Assembly: GCA_035267815.1 (NCBI GenBank)
Contig: DATFLK010000130.1
Location: 1 to 7,966, forward strand
DNA length: 7,966 nucleotides
Source: DATFLK01 sp035267815
GTDB taxonomy: Bacteria; Pseudomonadota; Zetaproteobacteria; Mariprofundales; Mariprofundaceae
Direction of reading: 5' to 3'
The position numbers were made by a program, and so were the translations under genes. Numbering within the stretch: position 1 is the stretch's first letter; every line of letters begins with the position of its first letter. A model generated the notes under the pieces. The model was not told the origin of the DNA, ran no database searches, and was given only the letters and a program-made list of their open reading frames with translations. Shown one piece after another: positions 6,356 through 7,966 of this stretch.

Positions 6356-7200
6356 GAATCATCGAATCCCCCGCCAGTCTTCGGCAGGAACTCGCCCCCC
6401 TTCGCGGCAAGGACCGTATCGCTCTGGTACCGACGATGGGCTGCCTGCACGAAGGCCACCTGAACCTGATCCGCAAGGCCAGGCATCTAGGCGACACCGT
6501 TGTCGTCAGCATCTACGTTAACCCTCTTCAGTTCGGACCGAACGAGGATTTCGCCAGCTATCCGCGCACCTTCGATGCCGATGCTGACCTCTGCAAGGCG
6601 GAGGAAGTGGATCTCATCTTCCACCCGCAGAACCTCTACCCAAAAGGCAGCCCCAAGGTATCGCTACAGATTGAAGATCTCGCCGATATGATGTGCGGCG
6701 CCGGTCGTCCCGGCCACTTCGAGGGCGTGGCCACCGTGGTAAACATCCTCTTCAACGTCGTGCAGCCGGATATCGCCGTTTTCGGCGAGAAGGACTGGCA
6801 GCAGCTCGCCATCATCCGCCGCATGGTGAATGATCTGCAGATGCCGGTGGAGGTGATCGGCGCCGAGACGGCGCGCGAGGAAAACGGGCTGGCGATGAGC
6901 AGCCGCAACCGCTACCTGAACAGTGATGAGCGGAGGCAGGCCACCGCCCTTTTTTCGGCGCTTGAAGCGATGCGCGAGGCGGCTTCCGCCGGGGCCACTA
7001 CCGGAGCATCTCAAGCCGACCAATTGATCGAGGCCGGGCTCGCCATCCTGAACGAGCATGCCATCAACCCCGAATACCTGGAGATCCGCGACGAAAAGAC
7101 GTTGGTGCCGCTGGCCGCTCTGGATACGGGTACGCCACGCGCCTTCGTCGCTGCAAAAGTCGGCCCCGCTCGCCTGATCGACAACATGCAGCTTACCTGA
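6352..7200 (+). CDS. panC: Pantothenate synthetase (pantoate--beta-alanine ligase)
   Basis: PanC joins pantoate and beta-alanine using ATP, via a pantoyl-adenylate, in the last step of pantothenate synthesis. The product is 282 residues (283 in E. coli). All hallmarks are in place: PTMGCLHEGH with His33 and His36 (HIGH-type nucleotide-binding motif), SIYVNPLQFGPNEDF (53-67, pantoate site), GRPGHFEGVATVV (118-130), FGEKDWQQL (144-152) and MSSRNRYL (182-189, the KMSKS-like loop). The C-terminal part, from about 190, is the smaller dimer-associated domain. The frame is open far upstream inside panB, but ATG 6352 is the right start: it overlaps the panB TGA, has AGGGG (6336-6340) at a workable distance, and gives the standard N-terminus. 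Cys31 in the PTMG-x-LH loop, where Asn or Ala is common, is a small variation. Confidence 0.97.
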   Translation: MRIIESPASLRQELAPLRGKDRIALVPTMGCLHEGHLNLIRKARHLGDTVVVSIYVNPLQFGPNEDFASYPRTFDADADLCKAEEVDLIFHPQNLYPKGSPKVSLQIEDLADMMCGAGRPGHFEGVATVVNILFNVVQPDIAVFGEKDWQQLAIIRRMVNDLQMPVEVIGAETAREENGLAMSSRNRYLNSDERRQATALFSALEAMREAASAGATTGASQADQLIEAGLAILNEHAINPEYLEIRDEKTLVPLAALDTGTPRAFVAAKVGPARLIDNMQLT

Positions 7201-7216
7201 AGAGAGAGACGAGACC

Positions 7217-7597
7217 ATGAACCTGACCATGCTGAAATCGAAACTGCACCGTGTCACGGTGACGCATGCCGATCTGGACTACGAGGGCTCCTGCGCCATC
7301 GACCGCGATCTGCTCGACGCGGCGGGCATTCTCCCCTTCGAGCAGTTGCACATCTACAACGTGGCCAACGGCGAGCGCTTCACCACCTACGCCATCGACG
7401 CCCCCCGGGGCTCCGGCACCATTGGCGTCAACGGTGCGGCAGCCCACAAGGCGAGCCCCGGCGATCTGCTCATCATCTGCACCTATGCCGAACTGGAGCG
7501 TAGCCAAGCCGAACGATTCAAACCGACACTGGTCTATGTCGACAGTGATAACGCCATCACCCACACCAGCCACGGCAAACTGGCCGCAGTATCGTAA
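7217..7597 (+). CDS. panD: Aspartate 1-decarboxylase proenzyme
   Basis: PanD decarboxylates L-aspartate to beta-alanine, the second substrate of PanC. It is made as an inactive proenzyme that cleaves itself between Gly24 and Ser25 to form a pyruvoyl group; the site is visible as HADLDYEGSCAID. Other active-site residues known from E. coli are at the same positions: Lys9, Arg54 and Tyr58 (ERFTTYAID), and the VNGAAAH segment. The length, 126 residues, is the same as E. coli PanD. It lies 16 bp after panC behind a purine-rich but weak ribosome site (GAGAGA at 7202-7207), consistent with the third gene of a panBCD operon. A PanM/PanZ-type maturation factor is not encoded in this window. Confidence 0.97.
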   Translation: MNLTMLKSKLHRVTVTHADLDYEGSCAIDRDLLDAAGILPFEQLHIYNVANGERFTTYAIDAPRGSGTIGVNGAAAHKASPGDLLIICTYAELERSQAERFKPTLVYVDSDNAITHTSHGKLAAVS

Positions 7598-7626
7598 TAT
7601 GTCTCTAACGCCAGACCATTTGTGGG

Positions 7627-7966
7627 TCAGGAGCCGAAGGTGAAAGCGTAAGCCTCCAGGCCGGGATCGGCATCGACCTCCAACAGTCCGTCCCTGGCCG
7701 ATTTCTGGTCGATCAATTCGTAGAGACGGTTGCCATCGATCTTCACCACGCCGTCCGGCGCGTCCTTGCCAGTGTTCTTCCCCACCGGTTTGCCGTTCAG
7801 CTTCAAATGTGCCTCGACCGCCTTGCCACTGGGATTGCCGAGCACCAGAAAGACCTTACGGGCATGAAAGTTGAGCCGTAGTGCAGTCCCCTTCCCCACC
7901 GCCATGATCTTCTCACCCCCGATCTTCCACGAACCATCCAGCGCCCACTCGTTGCGGGAGAGTTCA
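7627..7966 (-). CDS. DipZ-type thioredoxin-like protein, C-terminal domain; 5' end outside window
   Basis: The minus-strand frame is open from the window edge to its TGA (complement of 7627-7629), giving the last 112 or so residues. The visible part reads LSRNEWALDGSWKIGGEKI, then LRLNFHARKVFLVLG, DGNRLYELID, and ends DPGLEAYAFTFGS. From memory of the family, this is the pattern of the C-terminal domain of DipZ and related redoxin proteins (NxWxLxGxW, FHARxVxLVLG, RLYEL and EAYAFTFG). That domain has a beta-sandwich, carbohydrate-binding-module-like fold and follows a thioredoxin domain, often with a CcdA-like membrane part at the N-terminus. The thioredoxin CxxC site would lie outside the window, so the redox role is not directly visible. 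The gene converges on panD, with 29 bp between stop codons. The internal ATG at 7903-7905 is not a real start, because the conserved domain begins upstream of it. Confidence 0.72.
   Translation of the reverse strand, partial: ELSRNEWALDGSWKIGGEKIMAVGKGTALRLNFHARKVFLVLGNPSGKAVEAHLKLNGKPVGKNTGKDAPDGVVKIDGNRLYELIDQKSARDGLLEVDADPGLEAYAFTFGS

Noticed and set aside
7614..7628. GACC/GGTC inverted repeat between the convergent panD and DipZ-like genes, as a shared terminator
   Set aside because: The stem is only 4 bp, overlaps a stop codon and has no T tract on either side.

Overview
The window is about 8 kb of GC-rich bacterial DNA with tight gene packing. It looks chromosomal and proteobacterial. 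PanD closely resembles the Escherichia coli enzyme in length and in residues around its cleavage site, and the upstream region carries a CRP/FNR-type palindrome, so a gammaproteobacterium or close relative is the best guess. The genus cannot be read from the sequence. No tRNA, rRNA, CRISPR array, insertion sequence or phage gene was seen.

Left edge (1-536): the 3' end of a hybrid sensor histidine kinase, consisting of the last ATP-binding (G2) box of the kinase and a complete C-terminal receiver domain. A 171-bp intergenic region follows (537-707). It is the only stretch rich in regulatory-looking structure: an 11-bp tandem repeat, a CRP-like palindrome, an AT-rich promoter-like segment, a second palindrome and a strong Shine-Dalgarno sequence.

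Centre (708-5427): a three-gene metal-efflux-type operon whose genes overlap by 4 bp at each junction. It encodes a CzcC/TolC-like outer membrane channel, a 1035-residue CzcA/CusA-type RND permease, and a small DUF3240 (PII/CutA-like) protein. The periplasmic adaptor (CzcB/CusB) that normally completes such a pump is not encoded between the channel and the permease or elsewhere in the visible operon. It must come from elsewhere, possibly beyond the window, or has been lost.

Right part (5567-7597): panB, panC and panD, in order and on the same strand, spaced as one operon (4-bp overlap, then 16 bp). Together they make pantothenate: PanB makes ketopantoate, PanD makes beta-alanine, and PanC joins pantoate to beta-alanine. 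The ketopantoate reductase (PanE or IlvC) is not in the window.

Right edge (7627-7966, minus strand): the 3' end of a gene converging on panD, recognisable as the C-terminal domain of a DipZ-type thioredoxin-like protein.

The most interesting points are the adaptor-less RND operon, the HxxHxxC cluster in its small DUF3240 protein, the unusual fourth-helix motif of the permease, and the operator-like sites before the operon.
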